Assembly: GCA_947306175.1 (NCBI GenBank) | Contig: CAMZFV010000021.1 | Span: forward strand, 1-49,869 | Origin: an uncultured Prevotellaceae bacterium | Lineage (GTDB): Bacteria; Bacteroidota; Bacteroidia; Bacteroidales; Muribaculaceae | Direction: 5' to 3' | Length of the DNA stretch: 49,869 nucleotides | In this document: positions 25,205 to 33,331 of the stretch, one piece after another | Numbering within the stretch: the stretch's first letter is position 1 | Layout of the letters: each line of letters starts with the position of its first letter | Position numbers and translations under genes: made by a program | Notes under the pieces: model-generated | Seen by the model: the letters and a program-made list of their open reading frames with translations, nothing else | What the model was told of the DNA's origin: nothing | Databases searched by the model: none

Positions 25205-26978
25205 GAGTTGAACGGTGTTTAGTAATCATTTTGTTTTTTCTCTTGGACGAGCGACCGAAGCGGAAGGCAAGCCAAATCAACAGCAAGAAGAGCGCAATGA
25301 AAGCAAATAGGGCAATGCCGATATACCACGGCGCCTTGTCCAGCAAGTCGCTGAAGATAGGCGAGATATATTCTTCCATGAGCGGCGCTATCAACTTGCG
25401 CTGCTCGGACAGCGGGTCATTCTCCAGCAAGATGTTGTCGCCCAATATCATTGTCGCGCGTTGTGTGGCCTCATAGGCGGGCCAGTGATGAGTAGGAGTG
25501 CTGGGATTACCCGTCACTGCAAAGTTCACCCACATGCGCTGCACATCTGCGGCAAGGAAGGGATTATGGTGATCTCCATTCTTGATCTGGCGGCCCGTGT
25601 TGAGCACATAGGACACCTCGGAGCCATGACAAGCGCCATAAATGGGGTCGCTCAACGCCTTGGCCCAATAGTACATATAGGTCCTGCCGCCCGATGCCGC
25701 GTGACGCTGCGCCATCTCAATGGCGGGACCGCGGAACATCAGGTCGTTCAGCAGTTCGGCCACGGGCCAAGGTTTTTCTTCCGGGACAACTTTCAGAAAG
25801 CGATGCACACAACTCCTCTGGGCGCTATCGAGCGACATGGCAATATAGCGACGCCACAAACGGACAGCCGCACCGAACTGTTCCTCACCACCCATTGCAT
25901 CAATCCAGTAGTGCGTCTCGTCGGCAGTCGAGCCGATGAGCATATCTATGCCGGCATTGAAGCCATCAAAGCGGCTGTAGGGGTCTTCGGGGATGAGGCT
26001 ACCGTCACGTTCGGGAAAACGGAAGAACTCGCCCACCTCGTCGTTGAGGGCGATGATTTCATCTTGTGAGAGCGCCTGAAGGTCGGCGACGGTCTTGGCG
26101 CCTGTAGCATCGAGCACTCGTTTGGTTAAGCGCTGGCAATCCTCGCGGCTGCTGGTAAAGGCGACGCTGCCGCTCTGCATGATGGCACGTTTGAATAGTC
26201 CCTGCGCCTCATCGATACTGGAAAGAATGGCCACACTGCCCGCTCCCGCCGAGTGACCAAAGATGGTCACGTTGTCGGGGTCACCGCCAAAGGCCGCGAT
26301 GTTGCGCTTCACCCACCGCAACGCCTCCACTTGATCTAGAATGCCCAGGTTGCCACTGCGGGCAAATTCCTTGCCATCGGGCAACGAGGAGAGGTCAAGG
26401 AAGCCCAGCAAACCCAGACGATAGTTGATCGAGACAAAGACGACCTCAGGGTGTACCTTGACAAATTGATCACCCCAGTCACGGGGATTGACTGAGCCGC
26501 TGCTCACGTATGAGCCACCGTGAATCCATACCATCACAGGGCGCCGTGCCTGCCGCATGCCGTCGGCAACAGTCCACACGTTGAGCGTCAGGCAGTCCTC
26601 ACCTTGAGGATAGAGCGAGGCGGCATTGTGATCGGTGCGGAACTGGATGGCACTGTGACCGAAATATTTGGCTTCTCGTACCAAGCGACTATCGGGCTCA
26701 GGTTTTGCGACCTGCCAGCGGCGGTCGCCCGTGGGCTGGAGAGCATAGGGTATGCCCTTGAACACCAGTAAAGATTCGTCGCGCTGCCCCACGAAAATGC
26801 CGTTAGCGGCTTCGACCGCAAGCGAGTCGGGAAAGTCACCCTCGATAATCTTGTTCTCGCCATAAAGCGCTGTCATCTCCTGTTCCAGTTCAGATGGTCC
26901 TGCAGGCTCCTCGGCCTGCTTCTTGCCACATGCCGCCAACATCAGCAACACCATGCCGTATAATGCAATTCGTCTCAT
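25191..26978 (-). CDS. Carboxylesterase type B, lipoprotein with C-terminal membrane helix
   Basis: A 595-residue alpha/beta hydrolase. Lipoprotein signal MLAAC has its Cys at 17. The oxyanion-hole segment HGGSYV is at 153-158. The nucleophile elbow GHSAGAG has Ser243, the acidic residue is in STADETHYW and the His in ACHGSEVSYV, so the triad is complete. Unusually, the protein ends with a membrane helix (WYIGIALFAFIALFLLLIWL) and a basic tail (RFGRSSKRKNK). It could therefore be anchored in the inner membrane at both ends. It is the first gene of an operon with GH29 fucosidase (14-bp overlap). It may deacylate esterified sugars, but the substrate is unknown. Confidence 0.9.
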   Translation of the reverse strand: MRRIALYGMVLLMLAACGKKQAEEPAGPSELEQEMTALYGENKIIEGDFPDSLAVEAANGIFVGQRDESLLVFKGIPYALQPTGDRRWQVAKPEPDSRLVREAKYFGHSAIQFRTDHNAASLYPQGEDCLTLNVWTVADGMRQARRPVMVWIHGGSYVSSGSVNPRDWGDQFVKVHPEVVFVSINYRLGLLGFLDLSSLPDGKEFARSGNLGILDQVEALRWVKRNIAAFGGDPDNVTIFGHSAGAGSVAILSSIDEAQGLFKRAIMQSGSVAFTSSREDCQRLTKRVLDATGAKTVADLQALSQDEIIALNDEVGEFFRFPERDGSLIPEDPYSRFDGFNAGIDMLIGSTADETHYWIDAMGGEEQFGAAVRLWRRYIAMSLDSAQRSCVHRFLKVVPEEKPWPVAELLNDLMFRGPAIEMAQRHAASGGRTYMYYWAKALSDPIYGACHGSEVSYVLNTGRQIKNGDHHNPFLAADVQRMWVNFAVTGNPSTPTHHWPAYEATQRATMILGDNILLENDPLSEQRKLIAPLMEEYISPIFSDLLDKAPWYIGIALFAFIALFLLLIWLAFRFGRSSKRKNKMITKHRSTHVSQ

Positions 26979-27003
26979 ATCGATTGATCATTAAAGATGC
27001 GTG

Positions 27004-27011
27004 CAAAGATA
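27004..27011 (-). promoter_or_regulatory. −7 box for the esterase-fucosidase operon
   Basis: TATCTTTG on the minus strand, 25 nt before the ATG at 26978. Confidence 0.65.
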
Positions 27012-27075
27012 ATGAAACCTTAGCACAAAACAAAAATCGGGGCACACTATCTGGGCAACCCCACCGAATTTTTAT

Positions 27076-27107
27076 CGCCCTGCGGGCGAGAAATTAAACA
27101 AAATTTT
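27076..27107. repeat. Hairpin plus AT-tail element, copy 1
   Basis: Stem CGCCC/GGGCG with loop TGC, followed by AGAAATTAAACAAAATTTT. A second copy at 28322 has another stem with the same pairing and the same tail. This one lies in the roughly 350-bp gap upstream of ftsY, which otherwise holds only promoters. Confidence 0.75.
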
Positions 27108-27292
27108 GTTTAAAAATTAAATAAAAATCAATCAATTACTTAATTATATTGTTGTATTATGCCGAACTGAGCTAAGTTGAGCTACAGTTTCTCGGGCGTT
27201 CGTCCGATTAGTATGCCTGCGATGGTAATAACGTTTTTGGGGTGGTTGACCTGTTTTTCTCCAGTTTGTTTGCCATTGTGCTCGGCTTGCAG

Positions 27293-27300
27293 TACCTTTG
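27293..27300 (+). promoter_or_regulatory. −7 box that fixes the ftsY start
   Basis: TACCTTTG, 30 nt before ATG 27331. It overlaps the upstream in-frame ATG at 27298, ruling that start out. Confidence 0.7.
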
Positions 27301-27330
27301 CAGCCAAATATCAAAAATCATTTACTAATA

Positions 27331-28296
27331 ATGGGACTGTTTAAGAAATTATTCTCTCGTGAGAAGAAAGAGACACTCGATAAGGGTCTGGAGAAGACCA
27401 AACAGGGTGTATTTGAGAAAATTAAATATGCCGTAGCGGGAAAATCGACCGTTGACGACGACGTGCTCGACAATCTTGAGGAAGTGTTTGTCACCAGCGA
27501 CGTGGGCGTGGATACCACCGTCAAGATCATTGACCGCCTGCAGGAGCGCGTGGCACGCGACAAGTATGTGAGCACCGAGGAGTTGAACGAGTTGCTGTGT
27601 GACGAAATCTCGCAGATGCTCGCCGACAACAATAACTCTGAACTCGAGGATTTTACTGTTCCCGAGGACAGCAAGCCCTATGTCATCATGGTCGTGGGTG
27701 TTAACGGTGTGGGCAAGACGACCACCATCGGCAAACTCGCTTACCAGTTCAAGCAAGCAGGCAACAAGGTGGTGCTGGGCGCTGCCGACACTTACCGTGC
27801 CGCTGCCGACGAACAACTGGAAATCTGGGGCAACCGCGTGGGAGTTCCCGTGATTAAGCACAAGATGGGTACCGACCCTGCCGCCGTGGCCTATGATGCC
27901 GTGCAGAGCGCTGTAGCCCAAAACGCTGACGTGGTCATCATCGACACTGCTGGCCGCCTGCACAACAACGTGAGCCTGATGAACCAACTGACCAAAATCA
28001 AGAACACCATGCGCAAGGTGCTGCCCGACGCCCCGCAGGAGGTACTGCTCGTGCTTGACGGCTCGACAGGTCAGAACGCCTTTGAGCAGGCCAAGCAGTT
28101 CTCGGCAGCGACCGAGGTCAACGCCCTGGCCATCACCAAGCTCGACGGCACTGCCAAGGGCGGCGTGGTCATCGGCGTGAGCGACCAGTTCCAGATTCCC
28201 GTGAAGTACATCGGCCTGGGTGAGCAGATGACCGACCTGCAGATCTTTAACAAGCGGGAGTTTGTGAAATCGCTGTTCGGGGTGACCGAGGAGTGA
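27331..28296 (+). CDS. ftsY: Signal recognition particle receptor FtsY
   Basis: A 321-residue SRP GTPase that docks ribosome-SRP complexes at the inner membrane. Start MGLFKKLFSREKK gives the amphipathic basic N-tail typical of short, A-domain-less FtsY. Then come the N domain (about 20-100) and the NG GTPase domain with G1 GVNGVGKTTT from residue 123. The insertion-box region contains DTYRAAADEQLEIW, G3 reads DTAGRLHNN, G4 TKLDGTAKGG, and the closing motif GLGEQMTDLQIF. All are intact. The rimO gene follows on the same strand. Copies of the hairpin/AT-tail repeat sit both upstream and downstream of ftsY. Confidence 0.97.
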   Translation: MGLFKKLFSREKKETLDKGLEKTKQGVFEKIKYAVAGKSTVDDDVLDNLEEVFVTSDVGVDTTVKIIDRLQERVARDKYVSTEELNELLCDEISQMLADNNNSELEDFTVPEDSKPYVIMVVGVNGVGKTTTIGKLAYQFKQAGNKVVLGAADTYRAAADEQLEIWGNRVGVPVIKHKMGTDPAAVAYDAVQSAVAQNADVVIIDTAGRLHNNVSLMNQLTKIKNTMRKVLPDAPQEVLLVLDGSTGQNAFEQAKQFSAATEVNALAITKLDGTAKGGVVIGVSDQFQIPVKYIGLGEQMTDLQIFNKREFVKSLFGVTEE

Positions 28297-28321
28297 GAAT
28301 ACTATAGCCTGAAACTTTGAT

Positions 28322-28353
28322 CGAGCTTCGCTCGAGAAATTAAACAAAATTTT
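28322..28353. repeat. Hairpin plus AT-tail element, copy 2
   Basis: Stem CGAGC/GCTCG with loop TTC, followed by the same AGAAATTAAACAAAATTTT tail as copy 1. It begins 26 bp after the ftsY stop. Confidence 0.75.
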
Positions 28354-28424
28354 TATAAAAATTTAAACACGCTGTTTCTATCTTCTTGACTTATTGCCAA
28401 TTAGGGAAATAATAGCCGTGACAG

Positions 28425-29720
28425 ATGAGGAAGAATAAGATAGATATTATCTCGCTGGGGTGCTCAAAGAATCTAGTGGACAGTGAACACTTGTTGCGGC
28501 AACTGCAGGCGGCAGGTTATCGTGTTGCCCATAATGCGGAGCGCATCGACGGGGAGACCGTTGTGGTGAACACATGCGGCTTTATTGCCGACGCCCAAAA
28601 GGAATCTATCGATACTATTCTGCGCTTGGGTGAGGCCAAACGTCAGGGCAAAATCCGCAACCTGATTGTCATGGGTTGTCTTGCTGAACGATTCCGCGCC
28701 GACCTGATTGAAGCATTGCCCGAGGTGGATCGTTTCTATGGCAAATTTGACTGGAAAGGGATGCTTGCCGACCTGGGCAAAGGCTACCGTGACGATCTGG
28801 CCAATGAGCGCCTTCTGACCACCCCACCCCATTACTGCTACATGAAGATTTCGGAAGGCTGCAACAGGTTCTGCGCCTTCTGCGCCATTCCGCTCATCAC
28901 GGGACGCCACACGTCGGTGCCGATGGAGCTGTTGCTTGACGAGACACGACGGCTGGCCGAAGTCGGCGTGAAGGAGTTCAATATCATCGCCCAAGACCTG
29001 TCATCCTACGGGATGGATCTGGAAGACCGCATGATGCTGCCCGAACTCATCGACCGCATGGCGGACATTGAGGGCGTGGAATGGATCAGGCTGCACTATG
29101 CCTACCCCACCCAATTCCCTTATGACATCCTGCCCGTGATGGCGAGCCGCAAAAACGTTTGCAGCTATCTCGACATCGCCTTGCAGCACATCAGCGACAA
29201 GGTGCTGACCAACATGCGACGCCACATCAGCCGTCAAGAGACTCTTGATCTGCTGGCACGCTTGCGCCGTGAGGTGCCGGGCATCCACATCCGCACGACG
29301 CTGATGGTGGGTTTCCCTGGAGAGGGGGATGAGGAATTTGAGGAACTGATGGAGTTTGTGCGTGAGGCAAGGTTTGAGCGCATGGGGGCGTTTGCCTACA
29401 GCGAGGAGAACGGCACATGGGCTGCCGAGCATCTGAACGATGAGACGCCGCTGGAGGTGAAACAGGACCGCCTGCAACGCCTCATGGCGCTGCAGGAAAG
29501 CATATCGCTCGACATCCAGCAGCAGAAGGTCGGCCAGACCCTGCGCGTCATCATCGACAGCGAGGAAGACGACTACTACATCGGCCGCACCCAGTGGGAT
29601 AGCCCCGAAGTGGATCCCGAGGTGCTTATCAAGAAAGACAAGCCGCTTGACATCGGGGAGTTCACCCAAGTTAGTATCGAGCAGGCCTTGCCATTTGAGC
29701 TAATCGGCTCCAGCATCTAA
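28425..29720 (+). CDS. rimO: Ribosomal protein S12 methylthiotransferase RimO
   Basis: A 431-residue radical-SAM enzyme that methylthiolates an aspartate of ribosomal protein S12. The N-terminal UPF0004 domain binds one FeS cluster (Cys13 in LGCSKN, then VNTCGF and VMGCLAE). The radical-SAM cluster motif CNRFCAFC has Cys146, 150 and 153. A TRAM domain (about 370-431) closes the protein. The sequence LGCSKNLVDSE and the overall length fit RimO rather than MiaB. No separate −7 box is obvious, so it may be co-transcribed with ftsY through the repeat element. Confidence 0.95.
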   Translation: MRKNKIDIISLGCSKNLVDSEHLLRQLQAAGYRVAHNAERIDGETVVVNTCGFIADAQKESIDTILRLGEAKRQGKIRNLIVMGCLAERFRADLIEALPEVDRFYGKFDWKGMLADLGKGYRDDLANERLLTTPPHYCYMKISEGCNRFCAFCAIPLITGRHTSVPMELLLDETRRLAEVGVKEFNIIAQDLSSYGMDLEDRMMLPELIDRMADIEGVEWIRLHYAYPTQFPYDILPVMASRKNVCSYLDIALQHISDKVLTNMRRHISRQETLDLLARLRREVPGIHIRTTLMVGFPGEGDEEFEELMEFVREARFERMGAFAYSEENGTWAAEHLNDETPLEVKQDRLQRLMALQESISLDIQQQKVGQTLRVIIDSEEDDYYIGRTQWDSPEVDPEVLIKKDKPLDIGEFTQVSIEQALPFELIGSSI

Positions 29721-29838
29721 CAACACAACACCAATCTCTTTTCCCATACGTTAGTTATTGATTATAACTAACGCAATCGTTTGCGCAATTATTTGAAAAA
29801 AAAGTTATATATAATTATGTGTATTTGGAAAATGTTTG

Positions 29839-29846
29839 TAACTTTG
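29839..29846 (+). promoter_or_regulatory. −7 box for the dockerin-tailed protein
   Basis: TAACTTTG lies inside the longer open frame (from 29819), which supports the downstream start at 29930. The leader is about 80 nt. Confidence 0.6.
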
Positions 29847-29929
29847 AGCGACCAAAATGTTACGGGTTAAATCAAGAACAAACCAACTTTATTCGCATGT
29901 TTAATTATAAAATCTTTTCATTACAAAAC

Positions 29930-32794
29930 ATGAAGAAATTAACGTTAATTTTATCAATGATGATTGCGCTCGTTGGCTTCAACGCCAACGCGACAATCTA
30001 CATTGTTGGTGACGCTCCCTTCGGTGGCTGGCATACCAACAGTGGTACACCTATGGTTGACAATGGTGACGGTACATGGTCCTATACCGCCACTATTAAC
30101 AAGACTATTTACTTCAGCTTTGCTGATGGCTTGACCCAAAACGACCAAGACTGGTCTGGTTTCGAGACATACCGTTATGGTCCCCCAACCAATAATGAAT
30201 CAGTCGAGGTTGGTAATTGGGTTAACACTCAGCACAACGGCAACTCTTACAAGTTTTATGGCGATGGCGAGTATGTATTCACCTTTGATCCCAACAATGG
30301 CTCCCCGAGATTTAAGATTGCGGGTAAAGAAGCTATCATTGAATACACCAGTTTTACTGTAGCTGGTAACAATGCCGCCATCTTTGGCACAGCATGGGCT
30401 CCTAGCGAGACTGCCAATGACATGGTGCTGGACGAGACCGACGGTCTGTACAAGCTGGTTAAGGAGAACGTTGAGATTACTGGCGCTCCCTACACCCTTG
30501 AATACAAGGTAGTGGCCAACCACAGTTGGGATGTTGACAGTTGGGGCAAACCTAATGGCCAGAACCAGGACTATGTCTTCAACGAGAACGGCATCTACAA
30601 CCTGACGTTCAAGTTCAACTTCGACACCAAGGAAGTTACTATGGACGCTGTGCCTGTTCAAGCAGGTGGAGACACCGATGTTTTCATCTTCGGTGACCTG
30701 AACAACTATGCATGGGATCCCACCCTGGGCCTGCAGATGACCTTAGAAGATGGCATTTACAGCGCAGAGGTGACCACTACCCTGCGCGAGGGCAATGAGT
30801 TGGCTTACATTGGCTTCACCAAGATGCTGGCCGATCCTGAGAGTGAAACTCCTTGGGACGACATCGCTCCTTATCGCTTCGGCGCCGTGAGCGAGGGTGC
30901 ATTTGTGATGACTGAGGACCTGCTGGGTGAAGAGTGCTCACTGGCTACCGATGGCAGCAATGAGTCTATCGCCCTTCCCGAGGGTACTTGGACTGTTACC
31001 GTTGACCTGGCCAACAACAAGTTCACCGTTAATGGCGAGTGGCCTGTAGACACTGTTACTCCCGAGCCCGAGACCAACGTTTACATCATGGGTGAGGTGA
31101 ACGACAATGGTGGCTGGTTCACCAACAAGGGTGTGCAGATGACCTTCAACGAGGGCATTTACACCGCTGAGATCACCACCGCTGGTGAGAATGACGGTCT
31201 GAGTTACTTTGGCTTCACCAAGCAACTGGCTGACAGCGCCGCTGACTGGGATGCTATCGCTCCCTACCGTTTCGGTCCTGTGAGCAACGGTGACTTCATT
31301 ATGGCAGAGAATCTGCTCGGCACAAGCATTGAGCTTGATCTGGTGGAAGGAACCCACGAGTCTATAGGTATCCCCGAGGGTACCTGGACTGTTACCGTTG
31401 ACCTGACCAATGGCATCCTCAAGATTAATGGCGAGTGGCCTACCGACACTGTAACTCCCGAGCCCGAGACCGAACTGTACATCATCGGTGAGGTGAATGA
31501 CAATGGTGGCTGGTTCACCAACAAGGGTGTGAAGATGACCTTGAATGAGGGCGTTTACACCGCTAACATCACCACCGTTGGTGAGAACGAGGGCAAGAGC
31601 TACTTCAGCTTCACCACTCAGCTCGCTGACAGCGCTGCTGACTGGGATGCTATCGCTCCCTACCGCTTCGGTGCCGTTAGCGAAGGCGACTTCATTATGA
31701 CCGAGGAACTGCTGGGCGCTGACTGCGCTCTGGTTGCCGGTGGCGAATCCATCGCTCTGCCCGCTGGTGAGTGGACTGTAACCGTTGACCTGGTGAACAA
31801 CACGTTCAACATCAATGGCGAGTGGCCTACCGACACTGTTGTTCCTGAGCCTGAGACCAATCTGTACATCATCGGTGAGGTGAATGACAATGGTGGCTGG
31901 TTCACCAATAAGGGTGTCCTGATGACTCTGAACGAGGGCGTTTACACCGCTAACATTATCACCGCTGGTGAGAACGATGGCCTCAGCTACTTCAGCTTCA
32001 CCACTCAGCTCGCTGACAGCGCTGCTGACTGGGATGCTATCGCTCCCTACCGCTTCGGTGCCGTTAGCGAAGGCGACTTCATTATGACCGAGGAACTGCT
32101 GGGCGCTGACTGCGCTCTGGTTGCCGGTGGCGAATCCATCGCTCTGCCCGCTGGTGAGTGGACTCTTACCGTTGATCTGGAGAACAACACGTTCACCATC
32201 AATGGCGAGTGGCCTGAGACTCCTGGTCCCGAGCCTTATGACGGTGATGTTTACATCATGGGTGAGGTGAACGACAATGGCGGTTGGTTCACCAACAAGG
32301 GTGTCCTGATGACCCGCGATGCTGAGAACAACGTCTACACTGCTACTATCACCACCGTTGGTGAGAACGAGGGTTACAGCTACTTCAGCTTCACCAAGCA
32401 GCTGGCTGAGACCGATGCTGACTGGGATGCTATAGCTCCCTACCGCTTCGGTGCCGTTAGCGATGGTGACTTCCTGGTAACTGAGGAACTGCTGGGTACT
32501 GATCTGGCTCTCGAGATGGGCGGCGACGCCTACAAGATTGAGGCCGGCACCTGGAACCTGACCCTGAGCGTTGACAACATGACCCTCAAGATCGAAAAGG
32601 CTCCTGCCTATGTTCGTGGCGACGTTGACAACAATGGTGAGGTAGGTATTGCTGACGCTACCGCTCTGATTGACATGCTGCTCTCTGGCGCTGAGACGCC
32701 TGCTGCTGCCGATGCCAACGTGGACGGTGAGGTCGGCATTTCCGACGTGACCGCCATCATCGACTACCTGTTGAGTGGCAGCTGGCCCGAGTAA
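29930..32794 (+). CDS. Large secreted repeat protein with dockerin-like tail
   Basis: 954 residues from ATG 29930, where a signal peptide starts (MKKLTLILSMMIALVGFNANA). An N-terminal region of about 220 residues contains two diverged beta modules (IYIVGDAPFGGW; AIFGTAWAPSE). Five units of 129-133 residues follow, each opening like YIIGEVNDNGGWFTNKG and ending TVTVDL...INGEWP. They resemble the starch/glycan-binding beta-sandwich modules of SusE/SusF-type proteins, which is inference from pattern. The last 60 residues are two dockerin-type calcium loops (DVDNNGEVGIADATALIDML and DANVDGEVGISDVTAIIDYL). No cohesin gene is in the window. A likely surface or secreted glycan-binding protein, with a bidirectional terminator behind it. 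Confidence 0.82.
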   Translation: MKKLTLILSMMIALVGFNANATIYIVGDAPFGGWHTNSGTPMVDNGDGTWSYTATINKTIYFSFADGLTQNDQDWSGFETYRYGPPTNNESVEVGNWVNTQHNGNSYKFYGDGEYVFTFDPNNGSPRFKIAGKEAIIEYTSFTVAGNNAAIFGTAWAPSETANDMVLDETDGLYKLVKENVEITGAPYTLEYKVVANHSWDVDSWGKPNGQNQDYVFNENGIYNLTFKFNFDTKEVTMDAVPVQAGGDTDVFIFGDLNNYAWDPTLGLQMTLEDGIYSAEVTTTLREGNELAYIGFTKMLADPESETPWDDIAPYRFGAVSEGAFVMTEDLLGEECSLATDGSNESIALPEGTWTVTVDLANNKFTVNGEWPVDTVTPEPETNVYIMGEVNDNGGWFTNKGVQMTFNEGIYTAEITTAGENDGLSYFGFTKQLADSAADWDAIAPYRFGPVSNGDFIMAENLLGTSIELDLVEGTHESIGIPEGTWTVTVDLTNGILKINGEWPTDTVTPEPETELYIIGEVNDNGGWFTNKGVKMTLNEGVYTANITTVGENEGKSYFSFTTQLADSAADWDAIAPYRFGAVSEGDFIMTEELLGADCALVAGGESIALPAGEWTVTVDLVNNTFNINGEWPTDTVVPEPETNLYIIGEVNDNGGWFTNKGVLMTLNEGVYTANIITAGENDGLSYFSFTTQLADSAADWDAIAPYRFGAVSEGDFIMTEELLGADCALVAGGESIALPAGEWTLTVDLENNTFTINGEWPETPGPEPYDGDVYIMGEVNDNGGWFTNKGVLMTRDAENNVYTATITTVGENEGYSYFSFTKQLAETDADWDAIAPYRFGAVSDGDFLVTEELLGTDLALEMGGDAYKIEAGTWNLTLSVDNMTLKIEKAPAYVRGDVDNNGEVGIADATALIDMLLSGAETPAAADANVDGEVGISDVTAIIDYLLSGSWPE
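31598..31777 (+). repeat. 180-bp perfect direct repeat, copy A
   Basis: Identical base for base to 31985-32164, offset 387 bp (129 codons), within the repeat units of the dockerin-tailed protein. Confidence 0.9.
31985..32164 (+). repeat. 180-bp perfect direct repeat, copy B
   Basis: Second copy of the 180-bp identity. Flanking parts of the same units have diverged. Confidence 0.9.
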
Positions 32795-32822
32795 TTCCCA
32801 TAATTGAGAATTAACCTGACTT

Positions 32823-32857
32823 AAAAAAGCAGGGCTCCGATTTGGAGTCCTGCTTTT
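32823..32857. terminator. Bidirectional terminator between convergent genes
   Basis: AGCAGGGCTCC (32828-32838) pairs with GGAGTCCTGCT (32844-32854), with one wobble and a 5-nt loop. An A-run lies before it and TTTT after it, so it works on both strands. Confidence 0.9.
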
Positions 32858-32903
32858 ATAGTATCAGGCGATGGGTCAAGTCACACAGGCCAAAAAACTG
32901 TGG

Positions 32904-33197
32904 TCAGCAGTTGTAGTCCACACAGGCACGCAGCTGCTTCACGTCCTTGATGATGGCAGCGGCAGCCACGTGGGCGGGATGCTTGGCGTAGATAGCCACA
33001 TCGGCCATAGTCGGCACTATAGCGGTCAACACGATATCCCAGTCTTCGGCGGGATTCTCATTGAGAGCGACCTCAATGCTCTGGAGCACGTCAATCTGCT
33101 CGGGGAGGGCGTCGAGCGCTGCTTTGAAGCGCAGGGCGGTCTCACGACGCAGTTCATCGGTGCCCTGCAGTTTGAACATTACGATATGCTTGGTCAT
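32904..33197 (-). CDS. Dabb (stress-responsive alpha/beta-barrel) family protein
   Basis: A 97-residue single-domain ferredoxin-like protein: starts MTKHIVMFKL, contains EVALNENPAEDWDIVLTAIV and ends with the KHPAHVAAAAIIKDV helix. These features match the Dabb family, whose members dimerise into small barrels. Some act in stress or as cyclases, but most have no known role. It is monocistronic and convergent with the dockerin-tailed gene. A 7-bp TAG array lies just upstream. Confidence 0.88.
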   Translation of the reverse strand: MTKHIVMFKLQGTDELRRETALRFKAALDALPEQIDVLQSIEVALNENPAEDWDIVLTAIVPTMADVAIYAKHPAHVAAAAIIKDVKQLRACVDYNC

Positions 33198-33206
33198 TGT
33201 ATATAA

Positions 33207-33258
33207 TAGTTAACAGATAACAGTTAATAGTTAATAGATAATAGTTAATAGATATTAG
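33207..33258. repeat. 7-bp-period TAG array, copy 6 (longest)
   Basis: Eight units of AGTTAAT/AGATAAT type. TAG falls at 33207, 33228, 33235, 33242, 33249 and 33256, with CAG at the in-phase positions 33214 and 33221. Located between the Dabb gene and the end of the ribosomal operon. Confidence 0.8.
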
Positions 33259-33272
33259 TTGCTGGAGGTGAG

Positions 33273-33309
33273 AAAAAAGACACCGGCCTTGTGGAGAGGA
33301 CCGGTGTCT
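33273..33309 (-). terminator. Terminator of the rpsF-rpsR-rplI operon
   Basis: On the minus strand AGACACCGG pairs with CCGGTGTCT across a loop of about 14 nt that can pair further, followed by a T6 run. Confidence 0.85.
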
Positions 33310-33331
33310 TCGTCATTATCATGTTGTTTTA

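Noticed and set aside
29819..29929. 37-residue N-terminal extension of the dockerin-tailed protein
   Set aside because: A −7 promoter box lies within it (29839-29846) and a signal peptide starts at 29930.
33207..33258. Telomere- or CRISPR-like short tandem repeats
   Set aside because: The unit is only 7 bp with drifting bases and no spacers. Reported instead as a heptamer TAG array.
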